Positions 35,413 through 43,923 of a stretch of DNA of 64,000 nucleotides are shown piece after piece. The stretch's first letter is position 1; each line of letters opens with the position of its first letter. The translations under genes and the position numbers were made by a program. The notes beneath the pieces are model-generated. The model was not told the origin of the DNA. It made no database searches and saw only the letters and a program-made list of their open reading frames with translations. Source of the stretch: Niabella pedocola (GTDB lineage: Bacteria > Bacteroidota > Bacteroidia > Chitinophagales > Chitinophagaceae); contig NZ_JAJNEC010000005.1 in the NCBI RefSeq assembly GCF_021044425.1, positions 1,054,001 to 1,118,000 of the forward strand. Reading direction: 5' to 3'.

Positions 35413-36621
35413 CTACCGATTCCTTCCTCTGTTTCCACCGCTGTTACCGCCCTGGAATCCACCGCCACTGATATTGCCCGTAGTAATTTTATCATTCCAG
35501 CCATAAGGGACCAGGTCCTCTACGCTTGAGGTAAACGTACGCACATTGTTGTTGCGGTCATATACTTTTACCGTTTTACCACGGGGGATGTATATTGAAG
35601 AGGCATGCCCTGTAAGCACTCCCAGATTGGCAGGGCCAAAATTCCCGTCGGCAAGCTCCCGCGACGCACCCGAGAATCCGGCATCTTCATAAATGATCAC
35701 CCGGTTACCCTGGGGTGGCTGTCCGCCGTTTGCCCCGCTGATGTTCCCTGTTGTAATCTTATCATTCCAGCCATAAGGGACCAGGTCCGGTACACTGGAT
35801 GTAAACGTACGCGCATTATTGGATCGGTCATATACTTTTACTGTTTTACCACGGGGGATGTATATCGAAGAGGCCTGACCCGAAAGAAGGCCCAGGTTAG
35901 AGGGACCAAAGTTTCCATCCGCCAGCTCCCGCGATGCACCGGTGTATTTGGCATCTTCATACATGATCACACGGTCGCCCTGGGGCGGTAATCCGCCATT
36001 TGCCCCGCTGATATTACCTGTTGTAATTTTATCGTTCCATCCGTAAGGTACCAGGTCGGCCACACTGGAAGTGAACGTACGTGCATTGTTGGAACGGTCA
36101 TATACCTTTACGGTTTTGCCACGGGGAATATAGATGGAAGACGCCTGGCCGGAGAGAAAGCCCAGATCGGAAGGACCAAAATTCCCGTCGGCAAGCGCCC
36201 GCGACATTCCCGAGTATTTTGCATCCCTGTAAACGATCACACGATCGCCCCGGGGCGGCAGGTTATTGCCCGAGTCATCTCCAGGGTTGCCTGATCCCTG
36301 CCCGCGCCACACTTTCACCGAAGAAACCCTGTTTTTCCAGGCAGCGGGTAAACAGGAAACATCGCTGGTAAAAGTTTCGGACCGGCCGCCAAAACGGTCG
36401 TTCTCAAATACCTGGAGCGACATTCCCCGCGGAATGCGAAAAGACGACAAGCGATTGTCGCGGATACCCAGCTGGGCCGTTCTGTAGGAACCTGGAGACA
36501 GGGAGCTTTTCCGGCCCAGGTATAAACAGTTCTCAGATAAGGTAATAACATTATTGTTTTGCGCAACGGCAGCGACAGTCGTTGCCATTAAAAGAAATAC
36601 GAAGAGGTATGTCTTTCTCAT
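35413..36621 (-). CDS. Exported protein with four beta-gamma crystallin-type units, three nearly identical
   Basis: A 402-residue exported protein (signal MRKTYLFVFLLMATTVAAVAQ). After one divergent unit (about 25-115; DNRLSSFRIPRG, RVSSVKVW) come three 90-residue units at 36261-35992, 35991-35722 and 35721-35452. Each has the same order: a DRVIVY strand, ALADGNFGP, ASSIYIPRGKTVKVYD, a TFTSSV strand and YGWNDKITTGNIS. The D/N-x-x-S-S and N-D-K-I-T-T patterns are those of Ca2+-binding beta-gamma crystallins. It ends in a Gly/Arg/Asn-rich tail. It is probably secreted or surface-bound and calcium-stabilised; a peptidase-inhibitor I36 relation is an alternative. Confidence 0.85.
   Translation of the reverse strand: MRKTYLFVFLLMATTVAAVAQNNNVITLSENCLYLGRKSSLSPGSYRTAQLGIRDNRLSSFRIPRGMSLQVFENDRFGGRSETFTSDVSCLPAAWKNRVSSVKVWRGQGSGNPGDDSGNNLPPRGDRVIVYRDAKYSGMSRALADGNFGPSDLGFLSGQASSIYIPRGKTVKVYDRSNNARTFTSSVADLVPYGWNDKITTGNISGANGGLPPQGDRVIMYEDAKYTGASRELADGNFGPSNLGLLSGQASSIYIPRGKTVKVYDRSNNARTFTSSVPDLVPYGWNDKITTGNISGANGGQPPQGNRVIIYEDAGFSGASRELADGNFGPANLGVLTGHASSIYIPRGKTVKVYDRNNNVRTFTSSVEDLVPYGWNDKITTGNISGGGFQGGNSGGNRGRNR
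35452..36261 (-). repeat. Three 270-bp tandem repeats inside the crystallin gene
   Basis: Exact 270-bp period in reading frame. Anchor sequences CATTCCAGCCATAAGGGACC and equivalents recur at 35493, 35763 and (with changes) 36033. The 35.7-36.3 kb units are the most alike. Confidence 0.92.
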
Positions 36622-36938
36622 ATGATAATGATTGGTTTTGTTTTTAGGTATCTGTATAACGGGCTCAGCGCACCGGTGGCTGCGTATCAACCATGCAATC
36701 AACAATCCAAATAAGACGAATACTTAAAATTACGAACTTTTAATATACTTCTGAAAAGTTCCGGTCTTCGTCCGGGCACCGTGTATCACAGCCCGGATGA
36801 TTACGGGTTACTGGCATAGCCCGTCCTTACCGGGCGTTCATTTCCCCTTGATGTGAGTGTGTACAACAACAGGATCAGCCATCATCGCCGACCCCAGGGT
36901 TATATCGCCGTCCCTGTTATGCCAGCAGAACGGCCCTT
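36622..36938. other. Intergenic region between uvrA and the crystallin gene
   Basis: 317 bp, both flanking genes on the minus strand. GC-rich inverted pieces occur (CCGGGC at 36773, GCCCGG at 36791, ACGGGT/GCCCGT around 36804-36829), but no stem followed by T residues. It must hold the promoter of the crystallin gene. No gene is seen. Confidence 0.5.
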
Positions 36939-39800
36939 TTACAAATACTTCCCCGTGTAACTGTTTTTTACTTTCCTGATGCCTGAAGGAATGCCTTCAT
37001 ATACCAGTTCACCGCCGCCATCACCGGCTTCAGGCCCCAACTCAATCAGCCAGTCGGCGCTTTTGATTACATCGATATTATGTTCGATCACCAATACCGT
37101 ATGCCCTTGCTCGATCAATGCATTGAACGAAGCCAGCAGTTTTTTAATATCATGAAAATGCAAGCCGGTAGTGGGCTCGTCAAAAATAAAAAGGACTTTG
37201 TGATTGTTTTTGCCCTTACCCAGAAAAGATGCCAGTTTTACCCGCTGTGCTTCCCCTCCGGAAAGGGTATCGGAAGACTGTCCCAGTTTTATATATCCCA
37301 ATCCCACATTACTCAGCGGCTGTATGGCTTCCTTTATCTTTTTCTCATCTTTAAAAAATTCCAGCGATGCATCCACGCTCATCTCCAGCACATCGTGAAT
37401 ACTCTTATCCTTGTATTTTACTTCCAGTACTTCCTCCTTAAAACGCTTGCCTCCACAACTTTCGCAAACCAGGTGTACATCGGCAAGAAACTGCATCTCT
37501 ACTACCTGTTCACCTTCACCCTTACAGGTATCGCAGCGGCCGCCATCCACATTAAATGAAAAATGTTTGGGCTGAAATCCGCGCATCTTGCTGAGCGGTT
37601 GTTTGGCAAACAGGTCGCGTATTTCATCATACGCTTTGATATAAGTTACGGGGTTACTGCGCGATGATTTTCCAATGGGGTTCTGATCCACCATTTCGAT
37701 CTGCTGCACACTGTCCACATCGCCGGTAATGGCTTTATGAAATCCTATTTTATCACCGGAAACCACCGGCTCTCCCTTCATTTTCTGTAATGCCGGGTAC
37801 AGGATCTGTTTCACCAGTGTGGTCTTTCCGCTACCGCTGACCCCGCTTACCACGGCCAGCACATTTAACGGGAATGTTACGGTGATATCTTTCAGGTTAT
37901 GATGCCGGGCGCCTTCTACTTTTATAAAGCGCGTCCATTTGCGCGTTGTTGCCGGTGGCTCAATGGAAAAGGTACCGCTCAGGTATTTACCGGTAAGACT
38001 GTCCGGATCTTTCAGCAATTCTTTATACGTACCTGCGGCCACCACTTCGCCACCCAGATGCGCTGCAAGCGGTCCCATATCGATGATATGATCTGCATGA
38101 CGCATCACCATATCATCATGCTCTACCACTACTACTGTATTGTTCAGGTCGCGCAGCTCTTTCAGCACGTTGATAAGATTATCGGTATCGCGTGAGTGCA
38201 GTCCGATCGAAGGTTCATCCAGTATATACAGCGAATTGGTAAGGTTACTGCCCAGGCTGCGGGTTAGCTGGATCCGCTGGCTTTCGCCGCCGCTCAGGGT
38301 ATTGGCTACACGGCTCATCGTTAAATACCCCAACCCCACTTTCAAAAGGGTATCCAGGCGGTTCGATATTTCCAGCAATATCCGTTTGGCTATTGCCGCT
38401 TTATGTGCCGGCAACTTTAGCTTATCGAACCATGTCTTCAGATCCCTGGCCGGCATTTCACCCAGCTCACCAATATGCCTGTCGCCCACTTTTACATACA
38501 GGGCTTCCTTGCGCAGCCGGTACCCGTTACAATCCGGACAGGTGGTACGTCCGCGATAGCGGCTCAGCAACACCCGGTACTGTACTTTATAAAGGTTCTG
38601 CTCTACTTCCTTAAAAAAATCATTGATACCATAAACGGAGCTATTGCCTTTCCATAACAACTCATATTGTGCTTTCGTAAGATCGGCAACCGGCTTATGA
38701 ATAGGAAAATCATACTTGGCTGAAGCCCTGATAAACCGGTCTTTCCATTTGCCCAGCTTTTCACCCTTCCAGGGGGCTACTGCGCCTTCAAATACACTCA
38801 GCCGTTTATCGGGAATGACCAGGTCGGCATCAATGCCCAGTACCAGGCTAAAGCCTTCACAGGTAGGACAGGCGCCCAGCGGATTGTTGAACGAAAACAA
38901 ATTAGGATTGGGCTCCTCAAATACGATCCCGTCCAGCTCAAACCGGTTATTAAAATCATGCAGCTGCGCTTTGCCATCAGGGGTAATGGTTTGTATAAAA
39001 ACGGTGCCCTCCCCTTCGTAGAACGCCGTACCGATCGAATCGCTTAAACGGTGCCGGTCGTCTTCATCCAGTTCTCTTGCAATGATCCGGTCTATCAGTA
39101 TAAATACCTGCGGAACGGATTGGGCCTTTGCTCCGGTTTTAGGTATCGCAAGCAATTGCGAAACGGCAGCATCATCCTGTTCCAACAGGTCTTCAATATC
39201 CAGTACTTCCAGGTCTGACGAACGTTTTGCCCCTCCTGCCGCCACCCGCGTAAATCCTTTTTGCAGCAGTATATTCAGCTCTTCACGTACATTCCGGTTC
39301 GAGTGTAGTTTAAACGCCACCAATACAAACACCTTCGTTCCCTCTTCCTGCTTTTCAATAGCAGCCACCACATCCGATACATCATCTTTCTTTACTTCTT
39401 TGCCAGACACGGGTGAAATAGTAGTACCCGCCCTGGCAAAAAGCAACCGGAGATAATCATAGATCTCCGTCATGGTGCCCACCGTACTTCGCGGGGTACG
39501 CGTAATTACTTTTTGCTCGATGGCGATGGCCGGGCAAAGATTTTTGATATAATCTACATCCGGCTTGTTCATCCGGTTTAAAAACTGCCGGGCATAAGCG
39601 CTCAGGCTTTCGGCATAACGCCGCTGGCCTTCGGCATACAACGTATCGATGGTGAGCGAAGATTTGCCCGATCCGGACACCCCCGTTACCACAATAAATT
39701 TATTTCTGGGAAAACCTACGGTTACATTTTTCAGGTTATGTACCCGGGCGCCTTTCACAAAGATTTCATCCTTCTTTTCCACGGTTTTTGCCTTCGCCAT
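36939..39800 (-). CDS. uvrA: Excinuclease ABC subunit A
   Basis: A 953-residue DNA damage sensor of nucleotide excision repair, with two ABC ATPase modules. Seen: Walker A GVSGSGKSSL and GVSGSGKTTL, signature LSGGESQRIQL and LSGGEAQRVKLA, Walker B YILDEPSIGLH and FIFDEPTTGLH, and zinc pairs CPTC, CPDC and CDTC-CESC. Length is normal. ATG 39800 is preferred: the in-frame upstream ATG at 39824 lies inside a perfect -7 box. UvrB and UvrC are not in the window. Confidence 0.97.
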   Translation of the reverse strand: MAKAKTVEKKDEIFVKGARVHNLKNVTVGFPRNKFIVVTGVSGSGKSSLTIDTLYAEGQRRYAESLSAYARQFLNRMNKPDVDYIKNLCPAIAIEQKVITRTPRSTVGTMTEIYDYLRLLFARAGTTISPVSGKEVKKDDVSDVVAAIEKQEEGTKVFVLVAFKLHSNRNVREELNILLQKGFTRVAAGGAKRSSDLEVLDIEDLLEQDDAAVSQLLAIPKTGAKAQSVPQVFILIDRIIARELDEDDRHRLSDSIGTAFYEGEGTVFIQTITPDGKAQLHDFNNRFELDGIVFEEPNPNLFSFNNPLGACPTCEGFSLVLGIDADLVIPDKRLSVFEGAVAPWKGEKLGKWKDRFIRASAKYDFPIHKPVADLTKAQYELLWKGNSSVYGINDFFKEVEQNLYKVQYRVLLSRYRGRTTCPDCNGYRLRKEALYVKVGDRHIGELGEMPARDLKTWFDKLKLPAHKAAIAKRILLEISNRLDTLLKVGLGYLTMSRVANTLSGGESQRIQLTRSLGSNLTNSLYILDEPSIGLHSRDTDNLINVLKELRDLNNTVVVVEHDDMVMRHADHIIDMGPLAAHLGGEVVAAGTYKELLKDPDSLTGKYLSGTFSIEPPATTRKWTRFIKVEGARHHNLKDITVTFPLNVLAVVSGVSGSGKTTLVKQILYPALQKMKGEPVVSGDKIGFHKAITGDVDSVQQIEMVDQNPIGKSSRSNPVTYIKAYDEIRDLFAKQPLSKMRGFQPKHFSFNVDGGRCDTCKGEGEQVVEMQFLADVHLVCESCGGKRFKEEVLEVKYKDKSIHDVLEMSVDASLEFFKDEKKIKEAIQPLSNVGLGYIKLGQSSDTLSGGEAQRVKLASFLGKGKNNHKVLFIFDEPTTGLHFHDIKKLLASFNALIEQGHTVLVIEHNIDVIKSADWLIELGPEAGDGGGELVYEGIPSGIRKVKNSYTGKYL

Positions 39801-39823
39801 TCCAATTACATTTTTAGAGGGCA

Positions 39824-39831
39824 CAAATTTA
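39824..39831 (-). promoter_or_regulatory. -7 box (TAAATTTG) for uvrA
   Basis: Perfect TAnnTTTG on the minus strand, ending 24 bp before ATG 39800, with a T-rich stretch at about -33. No LexA-type site was recognised. Confidence 0.6.
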
Positions 39832-40038
39832 GCTGTTAAATACCTGAAAAAATAGCCTGATTTTAAAGCCGGCGGCGATTTTAACAGACCCCGTAAACGT
39901 ACGACAAAGGCATGAAAAGCCTTATAATTTTTTAAATATCAATAAATTACAGATAATGTTAAAAAATTTTAACATTATTTTGAAGGTTTTGGGGGCAAAA
40001 TCTGGATGGAAAGCACCGGCTATAAACGTTGAAACGCC

Positions 40039-40046
40039 TATTTTCG
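40039..40046 (+). promoter_or_regulatory. -7 box (TATTTTCG) for the sigma factor gene
   Basis: Seven of eight positions of TAnnTTTG. It would give a leader of about 90 nt to ATG 40139. Confidence 0.4.
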
Positions 40047-40138
40047 CAACACTCGTTTACCCGGGAAAAGGAAAAAGCGTGAAAGATGGGGTAAATTCGG
40101 AGGTTATTGAACTAAGTTTTAATCTAAAAAAGGTGGAA

Positions 40139-40738
40139 ATGAAAATTTCCGCGCTAATTGGACAACGGATGATAACTTACTTAAAGAAGACTGATAACGA
40201 GCTCATAAATCTATTTTCGAAGGGACATACTTCTGCATTGGATTCCTTATTGAATCGCTACCAGGAGAAATTGTTTAGCACTGTACTGTTTCTGGTAAAG
40301 GATAAATATCATGCTGAGGATATTTGCCAGGATGTTTTTATAAAGATCATCGAAACATTAAAAAACGGAAAGTACAAGGAGGAGGGCAAGTTTTTACCCT
40401 GGGCGATGCGTATTGCCCACAATCTTTGTGTAGATTACTTCAGAAAGCTGAAGCGCATTCCTTTTGCAAAAAACAGTGTAGATCATGAGGTATTGGATAC
40501 CATCAATTCCGCTGAGCAAAATGTTGAAGAAAAAATCATCACCGTCCAGAATATCGGCAAAGCCCAGGACATGCTGGAGCAATTGCCGGAAGAACAGCGC
40601 GAGGTGATCATCCTGCGCCACTTTGCAAACCTGAGTTTTAAGGAAATAGCAGACATGACCGGGTGCAGCATCAACACGGCGCTGGGCCGGATGCGCTATG
40701 GCCTGCTGAATCTCAGGAAAATGATGACAGGGAAATAA
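40139..40738 (+). CDS. ECF-type RNA polymerase sigma factor
   Basis: A 199-residue sigma-70 family factor with region 2 (about residues 30-100: FLVKDKYHAEDICQDVFIKIIETL, then FLPWAMRIAHNLCVDYFRK) and region 4 (about 130-190: LPEEQREVIILRHFANLSFKEIADMTGCSINTALGRMRYGLLNLRK). It directs RNA polymerase to a subset of promoters. Several in-frame ATGs exist (39956, 40139, 40169); 40139 (MKISALIGQRMI) is chosen because the upstream 61 codons overlap a -7 box and lack the usual composition. No anti-sigma gene is adjacent, so it does not look like a TonB-coupled FecI system. Confidence 0.88.
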   Translation: MKISALIGQRMITYLKKTDNELINLFSKGHTSALDSLLNRYQEKLFSTVLFLVKDKYHAEDICQDVFIKIIETLKNGKYKEEGKFLPWAMRIAHNLCVDYFRKLKRIPFAKNSVDHEVLDTINSAEQNVEEKIITVQNIGKAQDMLEQLPEEQREVIILRHFANLSFKEIADMTGCSINTALGRMRYGLLNLRKMMTGK

Positions 40739-40745
40739 AGAGCAT

Positions 40746-40845
40746 GTCATCTTGTAACTCCTGATGGAAAAAGAAATTCAGTAATTGCTGTTTGGTAGTT
40801 GATTGAATTTATTTGCCGAATACCATCCGGTTGTTACAAGATGAC
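40746..40845. repeat. 13-bp perfect inverted repeat with 74-bp spacer
   Basis: GTCATCTTGTAAC (40746-40758) and GTTACAAGATGAC (40833-40845). In RNA it would close a loop of 74 nt just after the sigma factor stop codon. No ORF fills the loop. Confidence 0.85.
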
Positions 40846-40856
40846 GACTAATTGAG

Positions 40857-40883
40857 CCGCTTTGGAAACAAAGCGGTTTTTTT
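40857..40883 (+). terminator. Terminator after the sigma factor
   Basis: CCGCTTT (40857-40863) with AAAGCGG (40870-40876), loop GGAAAC, then seven T. Confidence 0.85.
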
Positions 40884-41102
40884 ATGCCCCTTACCGTTTG
40901 CCTTGCCGGCCCCAAATAAAAACAGGTTCTTTTTATTTCAAACGTTGTAGTAAAAAATGGCGCTTCCATTTCCCCAACCTGTGCCTGAAAGTTGCTATTT
41001 TAGTTACCCGTAACAACGATAGATGCCTGCACGGTTGCTTTACAGAACGTTGTTGTTCCAGGCATTGCCATCAGCTTTAATACCTGTTTTAATTTTAAGA
41101 AT

Positions 41103-42527
41103 ATGCCGAATTCAAAAAGCAGAAGAAACTTTATCAGGAACTCCGCTACCATTTCAGCAGGAGCGTTCCTGTTACCCCGGGTACCCATGATTGTACCTGC
41201 GTCTTTTTTTACCAAGGACGCCCCCAGCAACAAGGTCAATATTGCACAGATCGGCTGCGGCCGTATTGCAACCACCCACGACCTGGTAGAAACCTTTAAA
41301 CATGATTCGGCGCGGATCGTGGCCATGGCGGATGTAGACCGTTACCGGCTGGAAGCCGGCAAGCAAAAAGTGGAACAATGGTATGCAAAAAAAACCGGCA
41401 AGTCCAATTATATCGACATCAAAATGCATGACGACTACCATGAGCTGCTGGTGAATAAAGACATTGATGCGGTCATCATCAGTACGCCGGATCACTGGCA
41501 TGCACAGCCGGCCATGGAAGCCGCACTCGCGGGCAAACATATTTACCTGCAGAAGCCAACCTCCCTTACCATTGAAGAAGGCCGCTCCATGAGCGACACG
41601 GTACGCCGGTCGGGTGTTGTTTTTCAGCTGGGAAGCCAGCAGCGTTCGGTAAGTCCCTGGCCACAATTTAAAAAAGCCTGTGAGCTGGTACGCAATGGCC
41701 GCATTGGTAAACTGCATACGGTGCATGTGGGATTACCGGCCGACCCGCCCGGTGGCAATACCACGGAAATGCCCATACCCGAAGGCTTCAACTATGATAT
41801 GTGGCTGGGATCTACACCCTATATTTATTATACACAGGACCGGGTGCATAACCAGAAAGATGTGGAATCAAGAGGCGGCTGGCTGCGGATGGAGCAATTC
41901 GGCGCCGGTATGATCACGGGCTGGGGAGTACACCATATCGACATCGCACATTGGGGAATGGACACGGAGTTAACCGGTCCCATTGAAGTGGAAGGCAGCG
42001 CACAATTTCCTAAAACCGGTTTATGGAATGTGCACGGAGACTACGAAGTAAAAGCCAAATATGCCAATGGAGTAACCATGCTCATTAACAGTAAGAACCC
42101 AAATGGCGTTAAATTTGAAGGCAGTAACGGATGGATCTTTGTATCCCGGGGCAATGTGGGCGTAACCGCTTCCGATCCCGGCGCCGGTGCGGGCGCGCAG
42201 AACAAAGCCTTCAATGCCAGCGACCCAAAAATCCTTACTTCAGTTATTGGTCCTAATGAGGTACATTTGTATGAAAGCCGGGAGCAGCACCTGAACTGGG
42301 TAGACTGCATCATCAATAAAAAACCGAACATCAGCCCTGCAGAAGTGGCACATCGCTCCTGCAGTGCCTGCCTGGTGGCCCATACCGCCATGAAGCTGGG
42401 AACCAAATTATACTGGGATCCTAAAAAAGAGGTTTTTAAAGATAATATTGAGGCCAACAAACTCTTGTCAAGACCGCAACGATATCCATATGGAACCAAT
42501 TATGTATTGAATAAATTAAAAAAATAA
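41103..42527 (+). CDS. Gfo/Idh/MocA oxidoreductase with Tat signal
   Basis: A 474-residue NAD(P)-dependent oxidoreductase. It opens with a twin-arginine signal (SRRNFIR at residues 6-12, then a hydrophobic stretch), so it is exported folded with its cofactor. The Rossmann motif is IGCGRIA (Gly51, Gly53); the catalytic-type lysine is Lys151 in YLQKPTS (EKP in most relatives); the family C-terminal domain contains GWGVHHIDIAHWG. Such enzymes oxidise or reduce a sugar hydroxyl, often at C3 of a glycoside. It is the first gene of a four-gene operon and touches the next: its stop is followed directly by ATG. Confidence 0.92.
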   Translation: MPNSKSRRNFIRNSATISAGAFLLPRVPMIVPASFFTKDAPSNKVNIAQIGCGRIATTHDLVETFKHDSARIVAMADVDRYRLEAGKQKVEQWYAKKTGKSNYIDIKMHDDYHELLVNKDIDAVIISTPDHWHAQPAMEAALAGKHIYLQKPTSLTIEEGRSMSDTVRRSGVVFQLGSQQRSVSPWPQFKKACELVRNGRIGKLHTVHVGLPADPPGGNTTEMPIPEGFNYDMWLGSTPYIYYTQDRVHNQKDVESRGGWLRMEQFGAGMITGWGVHHIDIAHWGMDTELTGPIEVEGSAQFPKTGLWNVHGDYEVKAKYANGVTMLINSKNPNGVKFEGSNGWIFVSRGNVGVTASDPGAGAGAQNKAFNASDPKILTSVIGPNEVHLYESREQHLNWVDCIINKKPNISPAEVAHRSCSACLVAHTAMKLGTKLYWDPKKEVFKDNIEANKLLSRPQRYPYGTNYVLNKLKK

Positions 42528-43919
42528 ATGAAACAACTCCTTCTACCGGTTGCACTGCTCACTGTTATGATGTCCTGTAAAAACAACGAATCCGGCAGCG
42601 CTGCTACAGCAGACTCATCCCGGATCACACTGATCACACTGGATCCCGGGCATTTTCATGCAGCCCTCGTGCAAAAAGAAATGTACCCCGATGTGGACAG
42701 CAATGTGTATGTGTACGCACCCGAAGGTCCGGATGTGGGACTGCATCTGAAAAGGATCGAGGCTTACAATACCCGTGCAGCGAATCCTACACATTGGAAA
42801 GAGAACGTGTATACCGGGGCCGATTTCTTCCAGAAGATGATCGCAGAAAGAAAAGGCAATGTTGTAGTCATGAGCGGCAACAACCAGAAGAAGGCAGAAT
42901 ATGTGCTCAATACGGTGGATGCCGGGCTGAATGTGCTTGCCGATAAACCCATGGCTATTGATAAAGCAGGGTTTGAGCAGGTAAAAAATGCCTTTGCAAA
43001 AGCCGCCGAAAAAAAGGTACTCCTTTATGATATCATGACCGAGCGCTTTGAGATCAACACCCTGTTGCAACGGGAGTTTTCACAGATCAAAGCGGTATTT
43101 GGCGACCTCGAAAAAGGCACGCCTGAAAACCCTGCTGTTACCAAAGAGAGTGTGCATTACCTGTATAAACTGGTTTCCGGGGCTGTATTGCAGCGCCCGG
43201 CCTGGTTCCTGGATGTAACACAACAGGGCGAAGGCATTGTGGATGTAACCACACACCTGGTAGACCTGGTACAGTGGGAGTGTTTCCCCGAGCAGGTCAT
43301 CGATTATCAGAAAGACATTGAAATGGTATCCGCAAAACGCTGGACCACCCCCATTACCCTCAGCCAGTTTTCGGATCTTACCAAACAGGCCGCATTCCCG
43401 GATTACCTGAAGAAGGATGTTAAGAATGATTCCATACTCAACATCTACAGTAACGGAAGCTTCAACTATAAATTGCGCGGCGTAAATGCCAAGGTATCGG
43501 TAACCTGGGGCTATAAAGCACCCGAAGGAACGGGCGATACGCACTATTCCATCATGAGAGGAACCCGTGCCAACCTGATCATCCGTCAGGGAGCCGAACA
43601 AAAATACAAGCCGGTATTATACATTGAGCCGGTTAAAAAATCCGATGCCGGTTTTGAAAAGGACCTCACTGCTGCATTAGCAGGTGTACAGGCAAAATAC
43701 CCGGGTGTTGAGCTTACGAAAACCGCAACAGGATGGCAGGTGATGGTACCCGAAAAATATAATACCGGGCATGAAGCACATTTTGGTCAGGTAATGCAGC
43801 GCTACCTCCAGTTCCTGAAAGAAAAGAAAATGCCCGACTGGGAGGTGCCCAATATGATTGCCAAATATTTTACCACCACCTCCGCATTGGAACTCGCAAA
43901 AAAATCAGAAACCAAATAG
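42528..43919 (+). CDS. Gfo/Idh/MocA-like lipoprotein with altered Rossmann motif
   Basis: A 463-residue lipoprotein (signal ending at Cys17, MMSC) with the Gfo/Idh/MocA-like fold and the family-specific C-terminal domain (putative oxidoreductase C). The glycine-rich dinucleotide motif is not recognisable: the first strand reads ITLITLDPGHFHAAL. Yet a DKP triad (Asp139-Lys140-Pro141, in place of EKP) and DVTTHLVDLVQWECF are kept. It may be a non-redox partner, may bind a different cofactor, or may act as a lyase or hydrolase on the product of the first gene. It starts at the base after the stop of the preceding gene. Confidence 0.85.
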   Translation: MKQLLLPVALLTVMMSCKNNESGSAATADSSRITLITLDPGHFHAALVQKEMYPDVDSNVYVYAPEGPDVGLHLKRIEAYNTRAANPTHWKENVYTGADFFQKMIAERKGNVVVMSGNNQKKAEYVLNTVDAGLNVLADKPMAIDKAGFEQVKNAFAKAAEKKVLLYDIMTERFEINTLLQREFSQIKAVFGDLEKGTPENPAVTKESVHYLYKLVSGAVLQRPAWFLDVTQQGEGIVDVTTHLVDLVQWECFPEQVIDYQKDIEMVSAKRWTTPITLSQFSDLTKQAAFPDYLKKDVKNDSILNIYSNGSFNYKLRGVNAKVSVTWGYKAPEGTGDTHYSIMRGTRANLIIRQGAEQKYKPVLYIEPVKKSDAGFEKDLTAALAGVQAKYPGVELTKTATGWQVMVPEKYNTGHEAHFGQVMQRYLQFLKEKKMPDWEVPNMIAKYFTTTSALELAKKSETK

Positions 43920-43923
43920 TACA

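Larger units (their letters stand above)
39801..40138. other. Divergent promoter region between uvrA and the sigma factor
   Basis: 338 bp. It holds a minus-strand -7 box for uvrA (39824-39831) and a plus-strand box for the sigma factor gene (40039-40046). The plus-strand frame stays open from 39956 but the extra residues look non-coding. Confidence 0.6.
40739..41102. other. Intergenic region after the sigma factor with a long-range inverted repeat
   Basis: 364 bp. It contains a perfect 13-bp inverted repeat 74 bp apart (40746-40845), a terminator (40857-40883), and about 200 bp before the oxidoreductase operon that includes TATTTTAG (40996-41003, a possible -7 box) and the small palindrome GTTACCCGTAAC. 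Confidence 0.65.

Noticed and set aside
35452..36261. CRISPR or transposon repeats
   Set aside because: The repeats keep one reading frame, match a protein domain and have no spacer structure.
36773..36829. Structured RNA between uvrA and the crystallin gene
   Set aside because: Several GC-rich arms can pair in different ways, and none gives a convincing single fold.
39956..40138. N-terminal extension of the sigma factor
   Set aside because: It covers a promoter-like -7 box and has no sigma factor text.
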